5,208 bases of DNA, from NCBI GenBank assembly GCA_041301185.1, contig JBFYSV010000337.1, positions 1 to 5,208 of the forward strand. The letters are read 5' to 3'. The number at the start of each line of letters is the position of its first letter. Positions within the stretch are counted from its first letter, which is position 1. Below, in pieces: positions 4,784 to 5,208 of this stretch. Under the pieces are notes generated by a model. It had not been told where the DNA came from, did not search any database, and worked only from the letters and a program-made list of their open reading frames with translations. The position numbers were made by a program, and so were the translations under genes. This DNA comes from JAQBDA01 sp041301185. GTDB lineage: Bacteria; Chloroflexota; Anaerolineae; Anaerolineales; UBA4823.

Positions 4784-5208
4784 CTATCCCACGGTTAAAG
4801 GGAACCCGGTGTTCGTATTCGTACGTTCGGTGACGGTCGTTTGACTTGCGCCTATTGGTGCTTGGGTTGTTGAGCGATCAGTCGTCGTTTGGCTAACACC
4901 CAAAGGTGCTTGCGTAAATGTATGGTCAGCGACAATCGTCTGCCTGACGCTCACAGGCCCGCGCGGGCGGTAGAAAAGCACATACACAATCCGTTCAAGA
5001 GCCCAAGCGATCAGTAGGTACACGAACATTGCAATGATGGAAGAAATTTCCAACACCATGCCGCCGGCTGCCGGGGCTCCAATCAAACTTGCAAAGGGAG
5101 CCACGAAAAGGTCGGTCACGTTGTAAAGGAGCGCTGCGAATGGATTGGCCGCATTGACCGCGATCAGCTTGAACAAAACCCGCAGTGCAATCGCGCCTTC
5201 GAGAAGGC
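4784..5208 (-). CDS. YggT-like membrane protein with repeat tail, N-terminus off the right edge
   Basis: The frame is open to position 5208, giving 140 visible residues. They begin LLEGAIALRVLFKLI, so the TTG at 5174-5176 is an internal Leu and not a start. The segment LRVLFKLIAVNAANPFAALL followed by YNVTDLFVAPFASL is the YggT-family core (RVLL...NPF...LTDPLLAP). A second membrane helix follows (about ISSIIAMFVYLLIAWAL), then a basic FYRPRGP. The tail, about 60 residues, is Thr/Gln rich with two 16-residue repeats and ends TNTGFPLTVG. YggT proteins usually have two membrane segments and little else, so the tail is an addition. Relatives with such tails occur in Chloroflexota as I recall; function is unknown. 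It is 126 bp upstream of the lipid kinase. Confidence 0.8.
   Translation of the reverse strand, partial: LLEGAIALRVLFKLIAVNAANPFAALLYNVTDLFVAPFASLIGAPAAGGMVLEISSIIAMFVYLLIAWALERIVYVLFYRPRGPVSVRQTIVADHTFTQAPLGVSQTTTDRSTTQAPIGASQTTVTERTNTNTGFPLTVG
4832..4927 (-). repeat. Two tandem 48-bp units encoding 16-residue repeats
   Basis: The units are DHTFTQAPLGVSQTTT (4880-4927) and DRSTTQAPIGASQTTV (4832-4879), 10 of 16 residues identical and mostly conservative otherwise. A half unit (QTIVAD before, TERT after) suggests further diverged copies. The T-Q-A-P-[IL]-G core resembles the T-H-E-A-P-I-D core of the 168-residue protein at the other end of the window. Confidence 0.8.

Overview
The window is a stretch of bacterial chromosome with about half GC by eye. 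Every recognisable gene lies on the minus strand, so transcription runs from position 5208 towards 1. The genes belong to small envelope and stress families: a YggT-like membrane protein, a YegS-type lipid kinase, a PAP2 phosphatase, a DUF1003 membrane protein, an lmo0937-type mini membrane protein, two related proteins of unknown function and a CBS-domain protein. The mixture resembles Chloroflexota (Anaerolineae-like) genomes. That is a judgement from family make-up, because no rRNA or other taxonomic marker is present.

Layout in transcription order. A YggT-like protein enters from beyond the right edge and ends in a Thr/Gln-rich tail with two 16-residue repeats (4784-5208). After a strong stem-loop (4735-4760) come the lipid kinase (3680-4657) and the PAP2 phosphatase (2911-3693). 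These two overlap by 14 nt if the phosphatase starts at the GTG backed by a good Shine-Dalgarno. A 341-bp intergenic region (2570-2910) holds one copy of an 85-bp repeat and a 14-bp perfect palindrome. The DUF1003 gene follows (1949-2569), then the second repeat copy (1861-1945). Next is a broken fragment resembling the C-terminus of a CsbD-family stress protein (about 1780-1869), whose stop lies 1 nt before the ATG of a 48-residue lmo0937-type protein (1632-1778). A dyad (1529-1560) precedes a two-gene unit of paralogues: a membrane-anchored 182-residue protein (919-1467) and a 168-residue protein with four 10-residue tandem repeats (401-907). The last gene is a CBS-domain protein cut by the left edge (1-266).

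How the genes may work together (inference). The kinase and phosphatase pair could interconvert diacylglycerol and phosphatidic acid, or act on other lipid phosphates. The rest look like an envelope or general-stress cluster. The most interesting points are the direct repeats that bracket the DUF1003 gene, the CsbD-like remnant, the adjacent paralogues with a shared KFVD-[DE]-P domain, and the similar low-complexity PIG-type repeats in two proteins at opposite ends of the window. No transposase, CRISPR array, tRNA or rRNA was seen.
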